Shown piece after piece: positions 8,390-18,254 of a stretch of DNA of 64,000 nt. The notes beneath the pieces were generated by a model. The model was given only the letters and a program-made list of their open reading frames with translations, searched no databases and was not told the DNA's origin. The stretch covers positions 2,652,501 to 2,716,500 of the forward strand of contig NZ_CP101416.1 in the NCBI RefSeq assembly GCF_027942295.1, given 5' to 3'. Within the stretch, counting starts at the first letter, position 1. Every line of letters begins with the position of its first letter. Both the position numbers and the translations under genes were made by a program. The DNA comes from Pseudanabaena sp. Chao 1811 (GTDB lineage: Bacteria > Cyanobacteriota > Cyanobacteriia > Pseudanabaenales > Pseudanabaenaceae).

Positions 8390-8836
8390 TTACGCTGTAA
8401 CTTCTACAGTCCCGCCAGCCGCTTCAATTTTTGCTTTAGCAGAGGCAGTAATTGAATGAGCGCGAACAGTTAGCGCTACACTAATTTCTCCTCTTCCTAA
8501 TACGCGCAGTACACCATCATTTTGAGTAATAATTCCTGCATCCATTAAGGAATCAAGAGTTACGACAGTACCCTTAGGTAATCCACTTAATTGATCAAGA
8601 TTTACAATTGTGAAATGCTTAGGATTTACAATTGTGAAGTGCTTAAGTTTGGGTACTCGTCTGTAAAGGGGGATTTGACCACCTTCAAATCCAGGTCTGG
8701 TGGGGCGACCTGAACGAGACTTTTGACCACGCATACCAAATCCACCGCTAGCACCTTGCCCTGCGGCAATACCACGTCCAATCCGACGTTTGCGATGCTG
8801 TGAGCCTTCTTGAGGCTGAAGATCGTCAATTCTCAT
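8390..8836 (-). CDS. rplO: 50S ribosomal protein L15
   Basis: L15 is a 23S rRNA-binding protein of the large subunit. The Gly/Arg-rich N-terminus ([29 protein letters not shown]) and the C-terminal [22 protein letters not shown] are typical, at 148 residues. Oddity: residues around 65-80 read [15 protein letters not shown], and the two underlying 22-nt stretches differ at one base. This could be a recent small duplication or gene-conversion patch, or a coincidence of a naturally similar pair. The gene follows rpsE on the minus strand. Confidence 0.96.
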   Translation of the reverse strand: MRIDDLQPQEGSQHRKRRIGRGIAAGQGASGGFGMRGQKSRSGRPTRPGFEGGQIPLYRRVPKLKHFTIVNPKHFTIVNLDQLSGLPKGTVVTLDSLMDAGIITQNDGVLRVLGRGEISVALTVRAHSITASAKAKIEAAGGTVEVTA

Positions 8837-8891
8837 AGTTTCTTCTCATTTATCATTTGGTGCAATAACGGCGCTACCCGCCGTCATTGCA

Positions 8892-9506
8892 TTAATTAAA
8901 TAGCTGCTCAAGGGTAATACCACGCGATCTGGCAACTTCACCAAAGGTACGCAATGTTGAAAGTGCGTTAATTGCTGCGCGAGCGTTGTTCAAGGGACTG
9001 CTGGAACCTAATTGCTTTGCCAAAATGTTTTTTACTCCAGCAAGTTCGAGGACGGTTCTTACTGCTCCACCAGCAATTACCCCAGTACCTGGAGATGCGG
9101 GACGGATAATGACTTTAGCGCCACCGCCAATACCATTGGTAGGATGAGGAATGGAGTTAGCTTTGGTCAGAGGTACGTCGATCGCGTGCTTTCTAGCATC
9201 GGCGACACCTTTTTTGACAGCGTTAATTACGTCGGCTGCTTTACCAACACCAACACCAACTTGTCCTTTCTCATTACCGACGACCACGATCGCACGGAAG
9301 CTGAGTTTTTTACCACCTTTAACTACCTTAGTTACACGGCGGATTTGGACAACACGTTCTTGCCATTCGGATTCTTTTTCGGTACGAGCGCGATCGTTTT
9401 TCTTACTATCACGCTTACCTTTACGTTTTTCATCGCGGTTATCGCCACTGTCGCCACCGCCACTGTCGCGACCACCACCTGGTCTTGATTCTCTATTCTT
9501 AGCCAT
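8892..9506 (-). CDS. rpsE: 30S ribosomal protein S5
   Basis: S5 helps form the mRNA entry channel and affects decoding fidelity. The conserved core begins near residue 45 ([30 protein letters not shown]) and includes GVGVGKA and [12 protein letters not shown] low-complexity N-terminal extension of about 45 Gly, Arg, Asp and Lys residues makes it 204 residues long, somewhat more than the bacterial norm; such charged extensions occur in cyanobacterial S5. It lies between rplR and rplO. Confidence 0.97.
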   Translation of the reverse strand: MAKNRESRPGGGRDSGGGDSGDNRDEKRKGKRDSKKNDRARTEKESEWQERVVQIRRVTKVVKGGKKLSFRAIVVVGNEKGQVGVGVGKAADVINAVKKGVADARKHAIDVPLTKANSIPHPTNGIGGGAKVIIRPASPGTGVIAGGAVRTVLELAGVKNILAKQLGSSSPLNNARAAINALSTLRTFGEVARSRGITLEQLFN

Positions 9507-9541
9507 ATTTGTTTCTATCTACTGATTCACTGCTGGATACA

Positions 9542-9907
9542 TTAGAATTCGAGACCTGCTTCGCGAGCAGCTTCAGCGAGAGCTTGGACTCTTCCATGAT
9601 AGAGGTTACCACCGCGATCGAATACGACTTTGGTAATTCCCTTGGCGATCGCTCTTTCTGCAATCAATGCGCCGACCTTTGCCGATGCTTCAGAATTTGC
9701 TGTGGAACTAACAGCCCCACGAACGTCTGACTCGAGAGTAGATGCGGCAACAAGAGTATGTTGAGCTACATCATCAATCACTTGCGCCACAATGTGATTG
9801 TTAGAGCGATAAATGGATAAGCGAGGGCGTTCGGATGTGCCTGATAGCCCTTTACGAATGCGCTTATGGCGGCTTATGGTTGCTTGTCTACGACTACTAG
9901 CACTCAT
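9542..9907 (-). CDS. rplR: 50S ribosomal protein L18
   Basis: L18 binds 5S rRNA in the central protuberance. The sequence shows [24 protein letters not shown] and the C-terminal [26 protein letters not shown], both diagnostic. 121 residues is normal. It lies 35 bp upstream of rpsE and about 80 bp downstream of rplF; the latter spacer is an A-rich stretch without structure. Confidence 0.97.
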   Translation of the reverse strand: MSASSRRQATISRHKRIRKGLSGTSERPRLSIYRSNNHIVAQVIDDVAQHTLVAASTLESDVRGAVSSTANSEASAKVGALIAERAIAKGITKVVFDRGGNLYHGRVQALAEAAREAGLEF

Positions 9908-9987
9908 GTTTTTTATATAAGTAAAGATTAAGAAAATTAAGAAGATTAAATAAAGAAGCTAGAAGAGGCTCAAAAAGATTCTTAGTC

Positions 9988-10551
9988 TTACTTCTTACCA
10001 GTCTTACCAGCCTTACGTCTGACGAATTCACCGAAGTAGCGAATACCCTTACCTTTGTAAACTTCAGGTGGACGTACAGCACGAATTTTGGCAGCTAAGT
10101 TACCGACAACTTCTTTGTCGATACCTTCAACGACAATAAATGTTCCTTGAGGTACTTTCTTCCCAGAGGCATCTTCAACTGCAAGGGAAACTCCTGTAGG
10201 AGGCACAATATCAACGGTATGGCTATAGCCAACTGTCAATACTACATTGCTGCCATTAAGGTTGGCACGATAACCAACCCCTTGAATTTCTAATTTGCGC
10301 TGAAATCCAGTAGATACACCTTCAACCATGTTGGCGACGAGTGTACGGAAGAGACCATGCTGCTGACGAGCAGGTCGGGATTCATTAACGCGATTGACAA
10401 TCAAGGTGTTTTCTTCTTGAAGCACTTCTACCGTATTCGGTAGTACACGCTTGAGTTCACCCTTAGGTCCTTTGACTGTCACCTCTTGCCCTGCGATGGA
10501 GACCGCAACTTTGGGAGGCAGAGGAATGGGACGTTTTCCAATACGAGACAT
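9988..10551 (-). CDS. rplF: 50S ribosomal protein L6
   Basis: L6 sits near the GTPase-associated centre of the large subunit. [12 protein letters not shown] at the start and [21 protein letters not shown] at the end are diagnostic, with both L6 repeats present between them. At 187 residues it is slightly longer than the usual 178-180, the difference lying in a loop near [12 protein letters not shown]. It follows rpsH with a 48-bp spacer. Confidence 0.97.
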   Translation of the reverse strand: MSRIGKRPIPLPPKVAVSIAGQEVTVKGPKGELKRVLPNTVEVLQEENTLIVNRVNESRPARQQHGLFRTLVANMVEGVSTGFQRKLEIQGVGYRANLNGSNVVLTVGYSHTVDIVPPTGVSLAVEDASGKKVPQGTFIVVEGIDKEVVGNLAAKIRAVRPPEVYKGKGIRYFGEFVRRKAGKTGKK

Positions 10552-10599
10552 ATCTGTTTTCCTTTGCTTGTGTGTTATTCCTGAATTAACAGTTCTGAG

Positions 10600-11001
10600 T
10601 TACCAGATATAGCAAAGAACTTCACCGCCGACCCCTTGTTTGCGAGCTTCGCGATCGGTCAAGATGCCTTTGGAGGTGGAAATAATGGCGATGCCGATTC
10701 CACCTAATACACGGGGTAGTTCCTTAGAATTTGAGTAAACCCGTAAACCAGGTTTGCTAACGCGCTTGAGGCGCTTAATGATTGATTGACGGTTCTTGCC
10801 TTCATATTTGAGAGAAACTACTAAGCGTCGATCAATGTTTTCGCCAGTTTCTTCAAAGTCTGCAATAAAACCTTCTTGCTTTAATACTCGAGCGATGCTT
10901 AACGTCAATTTTGTTGCAGGAATTGCCGTTGTTTGATGTTTCGCAAGTGTGGCATTGCGAATACGTGTAAGCATGTCCGAGATGGTGTCGTTGGTAGCCA
11001 T
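10600..11001 (-). CDS. rpsH: 30S ribosomal protein S8
   Basis: S8 is a primary 16S rRNA-binding protein and, in E. coli, a translational repressor of the spc operon. Diagnostic segments are [36 protein letters not shown] and [11 protein letters not shown] at the C-terminus. 133 residues is the usual length. It lies 23 bp downstream of rplE, without an intervening rpsN, as is normal for cyanobacteria. Confidence 0.97.
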   Translation of the reverse strand: MATNDTISDMLTRIRNATLAKHQTTAIPATKLTLSIARVLKQEGFIADFEETGENIDRRLVVSLKYEGKNRQSIIKRLKRVSKPGLRVYSNSKELPRVLGGIGIAIISTSKGILTDREARKQGVGGEVLCYIW

Positions 11002-11024
11002 CCTTATCTCCTAATTCGATCTAC

Positions 11025-11570
11025 TTATGATTCTCTAAAGGGCATACCGACTGCTTTCAGGAGCGCACGTCCTTCTTCGTCTGTTTTGGCAGTGGTAATG
11101 ATGGAAATATCAAGCCCCCGAATTTGCTCAATACTGTCGTAGCTGATTTCGGGGAAGATAAGTTGCTCGCGAACACCGAGGGTATAGTTACCACGTCCAT
11201 CAAAGCTCTTGGGGCTAACACCGCGAAAGTCACGGATGCGAGGTAATGAGAAGTTAATCAGACGATCCAAGAAGTTATTCATCTTGTCGCGACGCAGGGT
11301 TACTACGATCCCAACAGGCATTCCTTGACGCAGTTTAAAACCTGCGATCGCTTTTTTGGCTCTTGTCACTACAGGCTTCTGACCAGCGATCGTTGCGATT
11401 TCGGTTAAAGAAGCTTCTAGAGACTTAGCATTCTGGGCAGCTTCACCCAGACCGCGGTTGATTACCACCTTCTCAAATTTGGGAACTTGATGGATGTTTG
11501 TGTACTTGAACTGTTCCATCAGCTTAGGAACAGCTTGCTTGGCATAGACTTCGGTGAACGGTGTTAGCAT
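11025..11570 (-). CDS. rplE: 50S ribosomal protein L5
   Basis: L5 contacts 5S rRNA and P-site tRNA. Conserved segments include [32 protein letters not shown] and the region [21 protein letters not shown]. 181 residues is normal. It lies 47 bp after rplX. Confidence 0.97.
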   Translation of the reverse strand: MLTPFTEVYAKQAVPKLMEQFKYTNIHQVPKFEKVVINRGLGEAAQNAKSLEASLTEIATIAGQKPVVTRAKKAIAGFKLRQGMPVGIVVTLRRDKMNNFLDRLINFSLPRIRDFRGVSPKSFDGRGNYTLGVREQLIFPEISYDSIEQIRGLDISIITTAKTDEEGRALLKAVGMPFRES

Positions 11571-11617
11571 TTTATCTTCCTCGATGAATTTTCCTGGGCT
11601 TGGTCAGGTTTCTAGAA

Positions 11618-12001
11618 CTATTTCTTGTCAGTCTTGACAGAATCGATGATTTCGCCAGTTTTCTTGAGCATTCTCACCTTCTTGCCATCTTCTGTAAAGG
11701 TGAAGGCAGAACGACTAGCGGTCTTTTCCTTCTCTGAATACAACAAAACTTTAGAACTGTGAATGGGAAACTCGCGAGTGATGATTTGTCCAGACTCACC
11801 ATCAGCTTGAGGCTTGACATGTTTAGTCTTGACATTGACACCCTCAACGATGATGGTGCTGTCTTTAGGGAAAACTTGGAGGACTTTGCCAACAGTTCCC
11901 TTAGAACTTCCTGAAATTACTTGTACTAGATCGTCTTTTCGGACATGGATCTTAAAAGACTTGCGATTTCCACGATATTCGGGCTTGGGTTTGAAGGGCA
12001 T
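11618..12001 (-). CDS. rplX: 50S ribosomal protein L24
   Basis: L24 is an early 50S assembly initiator with an N-terminal KOW motif, seen here as [20 protein letters not shown] followed by GKVLQVFPK. At 127 residues it is slightly longer than usual, with a Lys-rich tail. Its ATG overlaps the rplN stop by one base, implying translational coupling. Confidence 0.96.
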   Translation of the reverse strand: MPFKPKPEYRGNRKSFKIHVRKDDLVQVISGSSKGTVGKVLQVFPKDSTIIVEGVNVKTKHVKPQADGESGQIITREFPIHSSKVLLYSEKEKTASRSAFTFTEDGKKVRMLKKTGEIIDSVKTDKK

Positions 12002-12369
12002 TACAGTACCTCTGGCGCTAAGGAGATAATTTTGGTGAAGTTTTTATCCCGCAACTCACGCGCAACAGGACCAAATACGCGCGTTCCTTTGGGGTTGCCG
12101 TCTTGGTTGATGATTACAGCAGCATTGTCGTCAAAACGAATTCTCATACCGCTTTCACGGTTGATTGATGCTTTGGTACGAACAATTACGGCGCGGACAA
12201 CATCAGATTTTTTAACTGGCATATTAGGCGCAGCGTCTTTAACAGTGGCAATAATTACATCGCCAACTGCACCAAAGGCACGATTACCGCCTGCCAATAC
12301 GCGGATACATAGGAGCTTTTTGGCTCCACTATTATCCGCAACGTTTAGATAAGACTCTTGTTGAATCAT
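12001..12369 (-). CDS. rplN: 50S ribosomal protein L14
   Basis: L14 lies at the subunit interface. [19 protein letters not shown], the RGVI-type [13 protein letters not shown], and [13 protein letters not shown] are diagnostic. 122 residues is normal. It starts 3 bp after rpsQ ends and overlaps rplX by one base, a tightly packed stretch of the operon. Confidence 0.97.
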   Translation of the reverse strand: MIQQESYLNVADNSGAKKLLCIRVLAGGNRAFGAVGDVIIATVKDAAPNMPVKKSDVVRAVIVRTKASINRESGMRIRFDDNAAVIINQDGNPKGTRVFGPVARELRDKNFTKIISLAPEVL

Positions 12370-12372
12370 GGC

Positions 12373-12624
12373 TTATGCTTCCGAGCTAGATGAGAGAATC
12401 TCTACAACTTCCCATCGCTTTGTACGGCTGAGGGGACGGGTTTCCCGAATTTTGACGCGATCGCCTTCACGGGTTTTATCTTCTTCATCGTGGGCTTTAA
12501 ACTTAGTCGTTTTGACCACGATTTTTCCATATTTGGGGTGAGAAGTACGGTTTTCGACCGCTACAACTACCGTTTTCTGCATTTTATCGCTGACGACAAC
12601 GCCAACTTTCTCTTTTACTGCCAT
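12373..12624 (-). CDS. rpsQ: 30S ribosomal protein S17
   Basis: S17 is an early-binding 16S rRNA protein with an OB fold. [38 protein letters not shown] and [18 protein letters not shown] are diagnostic. 83 residues is normal. It lies 58 bp downstream of rpmC. Confidence 0.96.
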   Translation of the reverse strand: MAVKEKVGVVVSDKMQKTVVVAVENRTSHPKYGKIVVKTTKFKAHDEEDKTREGDRVKIRETRPLSRTKRWEVVEILSSSSEA

Positions 12625-12682
12625 TGCTAGTTCCTATGTCTTTAAATCTTAAGTTTTTAAAAGGTGCTTTTGAATAGCTCTC

Positions 12683-12886
12683 TTAAGCTCTGGACTGGCG
12701 TTCACGCTCGACAGTCAGCAGTTGTGACAAACGATGCTTTGCGTGCTTGAACTGATGGGGTTGTACAGGCTGTCTAGTTGCCTGCTTGAAGCGCAGATCA
12801 AATAGATCTCTCTTGACGGTCAAGATTTGCGCTTGTAACTCATCATCAGATAGCTCTCTAGTTTCTTGGACTTTTGGGAGTGCCAT
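12683..12886 (-). CDS. rpmC: 50S ribosomal protein L29
   Basis: L29 sits beside the polypeptide exit tunnel. The 67-residue protein starts at the ATG ending at 12886 ([18 protein letters not shown]), which matches the family N-terminus. A longer in-frame opening reaching into rplP is not used, since it would code through the L16 gene in another frame. The middle [11 protein letters not shown] is diagnostic. It starts 4 bp after the rplP stop. Confidence 0.94.
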   Translation of the reverse strand: MALPKVQETRELSDDELQAQILTVKRDLFDLRFKQATRQPVQPHQFKHAKHRLSQLLTVERERQSRA

Positions 12887-12890
12887 ATCT

Positions 12891-13304
12891 TTACTCCTTC
12901 TCACGGATAACAAATCTGGTTTTGATTGGCATCTTGGCTGCGGCCAAACGAATTGCCTCTCTTGCGGTCTCTTCAGCAACACCTGCGACCTCAAACATGA
13001 TGCGGCCAGGTTTGACTACTGATACCCAAAACTCTGGAGCACCTTTACCAGAACCCATACGGGTTTCAGCAGGACGCATAGTTACAGGCTTGTCTGGGAA
13101 AATACGAATCCAAATCTTGCCACCGCGACGGATGTAGCGGTTCATGGCACGACGGGCGGCTTCGATTTGGCGAGAAGTAATCCAAGAAGGCTCTAGAGCC
13201 TGCATGGCGTAATCACCAAAGTTGATTTCAGCTCCTCTGGTAGCGGGACCCGCCATCCGACCGCGTTGCTGCTTACGAAATTTTGTACGTTTAGGACTTA
13301 ACAT
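12891..13304 (-). CDS. rplP: 50S ribosomal protein L16
   Basis: L16 organises the A-site tRNA elbow region of the 50S subunit. [17 protein letters not shown] at the N-terminus, the Gly-rich [23 protein letters not shown], and the C-terminal region MPIKTRFV are diagnostic. 137 residues is normal. It follows rpsC by 26 bp. Confidence 0.97.
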   Translation of the reverse strand: MLSPKRTKFRKQQRGRMAGPATRGAEINFGDYAMQALEPSWITSRQIEAARRAMNRYIRRGGKIWIRIFPDKPVTMRPAETRMGSGKGAPEFWVSVVKPGRIMFEVAGVAEETAREAIRLAAAKMPIKTRFVIREKE

Positions 13305-13330
13305 GGTTCAAAACTCTAGATGACAGAAGT

Positions 13331-14077
13331 TTATCCTTCAGCGCTAGAACGATCCTCAAATTGGGGACGACGTTGCTGGCGACGACGGGGTTGAGCGGCT
13401 GGAGCAGGAGCTTCTTCGCCTTCGATAATTTCGCCTTTAAAGATCCAGACTTTGATGCCAATGACACCATAAATAGTTCTGGATGTTTTATAGCTGTAGT
13501 CAATGTCAGCACGGAGGGTATGTAGAGGTACGCGACCTTCACGAACCCACTCAGTTCTCGCAATTTCAGCGCCGTTGAGACGACCACTGATCTGCACCTT
13601 AATACCTTCAATGCCTGCACGCTGCGCTCTTTGAATTGCTTGGCGAACGACACGACGGAAGGAAACACGACGTTCGATTTGTTGAGCAATGTATTCGGCA
13701 ATCAGAGGTGCTTCTGCATCAACTCTGGTAACTTCGGTAACATTGATCCGAACTTGGCTGGTTCCTGTTTTTTTGAGGGAGCCGTCTTGTTCAAGGTACT
13801 TTACTAGACCGACACGCAATTGCTCGATACCAGCACCACCACGACCGACAACTACACCAGGACGAGCGGTACGGATTTCGAGATCAACTTGATCAGCCTT
13901 GCGGTCAATCAAAATCTCAGCGATACCTGCATTGCTCAAGGTCTTTTCAATATACTTACGGATCTTGTTGTCTTCTTCAGCCAAGACACCGTAGCGATTG
14001 ACATCAGCATACCAACGAGAAAGGTGGGACTTGGTGATGCCGAGGCGTAACCCTGTTGGGTGAATCTTCTGACCCAT
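13331..14077 (-). CDS. rpsC: 30S ribosomal protein S3
   Basis: S3 shapes the mRNA entry pore. I place the start at the ATG ending at 14077 ([18 protein letters not shown]), the universal S3 N-terminus; an upstream in-frame ATG would overlap rplV. The KH domain with [15 protein letters not shown] is at about residues 75-90. The C-terminus ends in a Pro/Arg/Gln-rich tail ([16 protein letters not shown]), longer than in E. coli, giving 248 residues. It starts 2 bp after the rplV stop. Confidence 0.96.
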   Translation of the reverse strand: MGQKIHPTGLRLGITKSHLSRWYADVNRYGVLAEEDNKIRKYIEKTLSNAGIAEILIDRKADQVDLEIRTARPGVVVGRGGAGIEQLRVGLVKYLEQDGSLKKTGTSQVRINVTEVTRVDAEAPLIAEYIAQQIERRVSFRRVVRQAIQRAQRAGIEGIKVQISGRLNGAEIARTEWVREGRVPLHTLRADIDYSYKTSRTIYGVIGIKVWIFKGEIIEGEEAPAPAAQPRRRQQRRPQFEDRSSAEG

Positions 14078-14079
14078 AC

Positions 14080-14436
14080 CTATTCTTCCTCCGATGGTTT
14101 GACGGTAATCGTAATATGACAAGTAGGCTTACGAATTTGGTAAGCACGACCTTGAGCGCGGGGACGGAAGCGCTTGAGGCTAGGTCCCATATCGGCGAAG
14201 GCTTGGTTAACTACTAGGGATGCGGGATCAAGTCCAGCGTTATGTTCAGCATTAGCTACGGCAGAACGCAATACCTTGGTGATTGGTTCGCAGGAGCGAT
14301 AGGGCATGAACTCAAGAATCATTAATGCTTCACGGTAGCTACGACCACGGATTTGGTCGAGTACTCGGCGCACCTTGTGGGGTGACATCCGAATGTATTT
14401 AGCTACGGCAGGGATTTCGTTTTGGGCAAGGATCAT
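14080..14436 (-). CDS. rplV: 50S ribosomal protein L22
   Basis: L22 lines the exit tunnel. [25 protein letters not shown] at the N-terminus and the tip region [22 protein letters not shown] with CHITITV are diagnostic. 118 residues is normal. It lies 18 bp after rpsS. Confidence 0.97.
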   Translation of the reverse strand: MILAQNEIPAVAKYIRMSPHKVRRVLDQIRGRSYREALMILEFMPYRSCEPITKVLRSAVANAEHNAGLDPASLVVNQAFADMGPSLKRFRPRAQGRAYQIRKPTCHITITVKPSEEE

Positions 14437-14454
14437 TTTTATCTACCTGTCTAC

Positions 14455-14733
14455 CTATCTCTTGGCCTTTTTGTCGCTCTTGGCATGACCGCGGAAGGTG
14501 CGAGTAGGGGCAAACTCACCGAGTTTGTGTCCTACCATTTGCTCCGTGACATATACAGGAACGTGCTGTTTTCCGTTATGGCAGGCAATGGTATGCCCGA
14601 TCATTTGAGGAAGAATTGTGGAAGCGCGAGACCATGTTTTGACAACTTGCTTTTCGCCTTTGGCGTTGAGCTTTTCGATTTTGGTCAGTAAGTGATCGGC
14701 AACAAAGGGACCTTTTTTTAGCGATCGCGTCAT
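14455..14733 (-). CDS. rpsS: 30S ribosomal protein S19
   Basis: S19 is in the head of the 30S subunit. [42 protein letters not shown] and [13 protein letters not shown] are diagnostic. 92 residues is normal. The 64-bp spacer from rplB carries a hairpin. Confidence 0.97.
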   Translation of the reverse strand: MTRSLKKGPFVADHLLTKIEKLNAKGEKQVVKTWSRASTILPQMIGHTIACHNGKQHVPVYVTEQMVGHKLGEFAPTRTFRGHAKSDKKAKR

Positions 14734-14761
14734 AATTTGTATTCTCTAAATAAGTCTTTGC

Positions 14762-14790
14762 GCTAAGCAAATGCAAAGCAGTTGCTTAGC
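14762..14790. repeat. Hairpin in the rplB-rpsS spacer
   Basis: A perfect 9-bp inverted repeat (GCTAAGCAA with TTGCTTAGC) and 11-nt loop, just after the rplB stop on the minus strand. On that strand the T-run comes before the stem, so it is not a terminator for rplB. It may protect or process the mRNA. Confidence 0.5.
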
Positions 14791-14797
14791 AAAAAAA

Positions 14798-15664
14798 TTA
14801 AGCGTTACGTCCGCCCTTACCGCGCTTCGAGGACTTGCGACGGCGACGAACAATGAGGGCATCACTGAGTTTGCCCTTCTTGCGAGTCTTGTAACCCAAG
14901 GTTGGTTTACCCCAAGGCGTAACAGGACCACTACGTCCGATGGGGGCACAACCTTCACCACCACCATGGGGGTGATCGACGGGGTTCATGACCATACCAC
15001 GAACTTTAGGACGACGGTTCAACCAACGACTACGACCTGCTTTACCAAGACTGGTGTTGCTATGATCGAGATTGCCAACTTGTCCGATAGTCGCGAAGCA
15101 ATCCTTACGAATCAAGCGAACTTCACTGGAAGGAAGCTTAAGGGTAACGAAATCACCTTCTTTTGCTGCGATTTGAGCACCAGCACCAGCCGAACGCACA
15201 ATTTGACCACCCTTTCCAGGTACCAGTTCAACGTTGTGAACAATTGTACCGAGAGGTATGTTTGCTAGAGGCATAGCGTTACCGATTTCAAAAGGAACGT
15301 TACTTGTCCCCGCTTGAATTTTGTTGCCAACGGCAATGCCCTTGGGAGCAAGAATATATCTTTTTTCGCCATCTTCATATTGCAATAGAGCAATACGAGA
15401 GGTGCGGTTAGGATCGTACTCGATCGCAATGACTTCAGCGATGATGTCACGTTTGTTGCGCTTAAAATCGATAATCCGATAAAGACGCTTGTGACCGCCG
15501 CCACGTCTACGGCTAGTAATTACACCACGGTTATTACGTCCACGCTTACGGTGGACATGGGTGGTTAAAGACTTTTCGGGTTCTGATTTGGTGATTTCCG
15601 CAAAGTCCGAGACAACGGTTTGTCTGGTACTAGCGGTATACGGTTTATATGCACGAACGCCCAT
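14798..15664 (-). CDS. rplB: 50S ribosomal protein L2
   Basis: L2 is essential for subunit association and peptidyl transfer. The N-terminus [17 protein letters not shown] and the highly conserved C-terminal [17 protein letters not shown], with the catalytically implicated His, are present. 288 residues is slightly above the usual 275-287. It is separated from rplW by 82 bp that contain a hairpin. Confidence 0.97.
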   Translation of the reverse strand: MGVRAYKPYTASTRQTVVSDFAEITKSEPEKSLTTHVHRKRGRNNRGVITSRRRGGGHKRLYRIIDFKRNKRDIIAEVIAIEYDPNRTSRIALLQYEDGEKRYILAPKGIAVGNKIQAGTSNVPFEIGNAMPLANIPLGTIVHNVELVPGKGGQIVRSAGAGAQIAAKEGDFVTLKLPSSEVRLIRKDCFATIGQVGNLDHSNTSLGKAGRSRWLNRRPKVRGMVMNPVDHPHGGGEGCAPIGRSGPVTPWGKPTLGYKTRKKGKLSDALIVRRRRKSSKRGKGGRNA

Positions 15665-15712
15665 AATTGTCTGATGTTGTTAAAGAACAGTTCTCTGGTT
15701 TTGTTTTCCTAG

Positions 15713-15739
15713 ATAAAAATAGCCAAAGGCTATTTTTAT
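15713..15739. repeat. Perfect hairpin in the rplW-rplB spacer
   Basis: A perfect 12-bp palindrome with a 3-nt AAA loop (ATAAAAATAGCC then GGCTATTTTTAT), 7 bp after the rplW stop on the minus strand. It has the same short-loop form as the other intergenic palindromes in this window. Confidence 0.6.
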
Positions 15740-15746
15740 GGGGAGG

Positions 15747-16061
15747 TTACACATCTGGGAACAAATCGATTTTGCTGCCTTCAGCGAGGGTGACGATCGC
15801 TCTTTTGATTTGAGCGCGTTTGCCTGCGAACTTACCAATCCGACGCGCCTGTGCGGGTGGGTTATGGGTATTCACTTTCTTAACCTTGACTGAGAACAAA
15901 CTCTCAATTGCAGCTTTGATTTCAGGCTTAGTGGCATCATGCACAACATCAAAGGTGTACTTGTTGCTTTCTAATTGTCTGGTTGCCTTTTCATTGAGCA
16001 GAGGGCGACGAATGAGATCGGGCAAGCGACGGGGATCGAATTGGGTTGGGATCTTAGCCAT
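15747..16061 (-). CDS. rplW: 50S ribosomal protein L23
   Basis: L23 is at the tunnel exit and docks trigger factor and [48 protein letters not shown] and the Arg/Lys-rich end are diagnostic. 104 residues is normal. It lies 28 bp after rplD. Confidence 0.96.
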   Translation of the reverse strand: MAKIPTQFDPRRLPDLIRRPLLNEKATRQLESNKYTFDVVHDATKPEIKAAIESLFSVKVKKVNTHNPPAQARRIGKFAGKRAQIKRAIVTLAEGSKIDLFPDV

Positions 16062-16089
16062 GGTGTTTCTTTCTTCTACTTAGATTCCG

Positions 16090-16761
16090 TTATTCTGCAT
16101 CTTCGACCGTAACGATCTCAGTTGCTAGCTTCGCATCGCCACCATACACTTCATGAATCTTGGCGATCGCCGAGCGCGTTGCCACAATTTTCTCAGCATT
16201 AACGATGTCGAAAATATTCAATTGATCAGCCGCAAGCAACTGCAAGTTACGAATATTGCGTGCAGACAAAACAATGTTTTCTTCTTTTTGATCAGTAATG
16301 ACCAAAACCTTGCTACCAGCAACCACGCCCCAACGCTCAAGAGCTTGAGTGAGTTCCTTAGTCTTAGGCTGTACGAGATTTACGGCAAAATCTTCAACTA
16401 CGATCAAATCTGCTGCGCGACCAGTGAATGCGGTGCGAAGAGCAAGACGACGCTCTTTGCGGTTCATCTTGGTATCGTAATCTCTAGGTTTTGGTCCAAA
16501 AATAGCACCACCACCACGGGTTAGAGGAGAACGAGTCGAACCTGCACGGGCGCGACCAGTCCCCTTTTGTCTGAAAGGCTTACGACCACCACCACGAACT
16601 TCGGCGCGGGTCTTGCTGCTGGCTGTACCTTGGCGGGCATTAGCGAGCTGTCTGACGAGGGCACGGTGTACTAGACCCTTTGCAGTTGCTTCTTTAGCAA
16701 CACGCAATTCCAGATCTACCTCACCGACTTCCTTCCCTGTCCAATCTTTTACTATAGGCAT
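16090..16761 (-). CDS. rplD: 50S ribosomal protein L4
   Basis: L4 lines the exit tunnel and in some bacteria regulates the S10 operon. The loop region [32 protein letters not shown] and [18 protein letters not shown] are diagnostic. 223 residues is a little longer than usual, with an acidic C-terminal extension. It follows rplC by 41 bp. Confidence 0.97.
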   Translation of the reverse strand: MPIVKDWTGKEVGEVDLELRVAKEATAKGLVHRALVRQLANARQGTASSKTRAEVRGGGRKPFRQKGTGRARAGSTRSPLTRGGGAIFGPKPRDYDTKMNRKERRLALRTAFTGRAADLIVVEDFAVNLVQPKTKELTQALERWGVVAGSKVLVITDQKEENIVLSARNIRNLQLLAADQLNIFDIVNAEKIVATRSAIAKIHEVYGGDAKLATEIVTVEDAE

Positions 16762-16802
16762 AACTTAAACTCTCTCGATCTCACGAACAAACTACTTAGT
16801 TC

Positions 16803-17444
16803 TTACTTAGCCTTGCCGACAATTACGGTAGGAATGACATTAAGCAATGCACCAGCTTTACCAGGTACTGCTCCTTTAATTAGCAGCACGTTGTTCGCTG
16901 CATCGACCTTGACTATAGTTAGTTTCTTTACGGTGATTTGCTTACCGCCAAGACGACCAGCCATGCGCTTACCAGGATAAACACGACCAGGAGTTGTACC
17001 TGCACCTGTCGAACCAGGTTGTCTGTGGTTTTTAGAACCGTGAGCCATCGGACCGCGACCAAAGTTGTGGCGCTTTTGATAACCAGCGAAACCTTTACCA
17101 ATGCTAGTTCCAATCACATCAACGATGTCGCCATCCTTGAACTGACTTACATCTAGGGTTTGTCCGATGGTGTAGTTGCTCACATCATCTAAACGATATT
17201 CACGTAGGTGCTTAACAGGTTCTGCACCTGACGCTTTCAAATGTCCTAACTCTGGTTTGGTGAGTAGCTTCTCGCGGGTCTTGCCATAACCAACTTGAAT
17301 AGCTTTATAGCCTTCTTTGGTGTCAGTCTTGACTTGAGTTACGGTGATAGGACCTGCATGGACAACGGTTACAGGAACAGCGTTGCCATCCGAATCGAAT
17401 ACTTGGGTCATCCCAAGTTTTGTGCCGAGAATTCCGACAGTCAT
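16803..17444 (-). CDS. rplC: 50S ribosomal protein L3
   Basis: L3 is an early assembly protein close to the peptidyl-transferase centre. The start is the ATG ending at 17444 ([17 protein letters not shown]), the family N-terminus; the frame stays open upstream for 60 codons but that stretch has no L3 similarity. [24 protein letters not shown] and [12 protein letters not shown] are diagnostic. 213 residues is normal. It is the first gene of the minus-strand block, as rpsJ and tufA are elsewhere in cyanobacteria. Confidence 0.96.
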   Translation of the reverse strand: MTVGILGTKLGMTQVFDSDGNAVPVTVVHAGPITVTQVKTDTKEGYKAIQVGYGKTREKLLTKPELGHLKASGAEPVKHLREYRLDDVSNYTIGQTLDVSQFKDGDIVDVIGTSIGKGFAGYQKRHNFGRGPMAHGSKNHRQPGSTGAGTTPGRVYPGKRMAGRLGGKQITVKKLTIVKVDAANNVLLIKGAVPGKAGALLNVIPTVIVGKAK

Positions 17445-18254
17445 TAAAATTAGCTCCGCTTGCTTGTGGCTGCAAATTAAATAAGGTTTTTCTTGCAGAT
17501 TTTTGACAGGCTCAAAAGAGATCGGTTTCGATCTTAAGAAGGATTGTTTTTGAAGACTGGTTAAGGGACTTCGAGACGACTTACAAAAGATGTCTAACCA
17601 AATTGTTAGACTTGAGAAACACAATCTCTTGGGTTGGTGATGGACAACTAAAAATTTTTGAGTATTCTTAGGTTGCTTATCCCAATGCGTGACTCAGACT
17701 TAAGAAAATGTAGTGTTAGCTTCTTTTTCTTAGTTTCTGTTTTTAGTCACGATTAACAATCCTAACTCTAAGCGAGATGTTTTGTCTATAGTTTCTTAAA
17801 GTTTTTTGAAAAACTACTATTACAGGGTCTATTAGCTCTTGCTCCTGAACAGATCCTCATCCTAAATACGATCGCATTGCACGAAATTTATGTAAAACGA
17901 AAAATGGATGCAGAAGGTTTCGTTTCTTCTGATCTTTCAGATGTCTTCGCGATCGCTTAGGTGATCTGATAGCTAAAAAGTGCTTATAAGGTTTAGTTTC
18001 TCTATTTAAGAGGGGTATTATGGTTGTAGCTTGGTATACAGGTAAATTATTAGGATAAATAATCGCTATACAGGGTTTTACCTGAGCATGGAATTAATTG
18101 AGAATTTCATTTTGGCTATGCTACAACCTTTTTATAGTCCGAGTTGGGGAGAGTCTTGGGGGTATTAATAAAGTTATTTATTCAATAATTTTACTAATAT
18201 TTAGAATCTGTTCTTGTTGATAAGGACGATATATGAATTAGGTGATGGGAAAAT
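17445..18254. other. Divergent 810-bp regulatory region, rplC versus phytochrome kinase
   Basis: This long region must hold the promoter and leader of the ribosomal block (minus) and of the phytochrome kinase (plus). I could not assign a convincing -35/-10 pair on either strand. It contains the branched structure at 18022-18128, listed separately, and a small symmetric AGTTTTTTGAAAAACT near 17807. No open reading frame with recognisable content was found. Confidence 0.5.
18022..18128 (+). ncRNA. Candidate structured RNA (three-way junction) upstream of the phytochrome kinase
   Basis: Three nested or adjacent helices can be drawn by hand. P1 is GGTTGTAGC (18022-18030) with GCTACAACC (18120-18128). 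P2 is CAGGTAAA (18039-18046) with TTTACCTG (18077-18084), enclosing a small ATTATT/AATAAT hairpin. P3 is ATGGAATT (18088-18095) with AATTTCAT (18103-18110), including one G-U pair. The octamer TATACAGG occurs at 18035 and again at 18067. P1 is followed by TTTTT on the plus strand. The structure lies about 125 nt before the kinase ATG and could be a 5' UTR element, a small RNA or a decayed palindromic repeat. It matches no RNA family I know. Confidence 0.35.

Noticed and set aside
8590-8645. Frameshift or assembly error in rplO suspected from the repeated KHFTIVN
   Set aside because: The frame is intact on both sides and the total length is normal for L15.
9012-9525. Two long plus-strand open frames antisense to rpsE
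   Set aside because: They are composed of low-complexity Thr/Ser/Pro runs mirroring the Gly/Arg-rich S5 N-terminus and have no family similarity.
14771-15268. Plus-strand 165-codon open frame antisense to rplB
   Set aside because: Thr-rich mirror of the highly conserved L2 gene; no ribosome-binding site and no recognisable protein.
17445-17624. 60-codon N-terminal extension of rplC
   Set aside because: No L3 similarity; the ATG ending at 17444 starts the universal [14 protein letters not shown].
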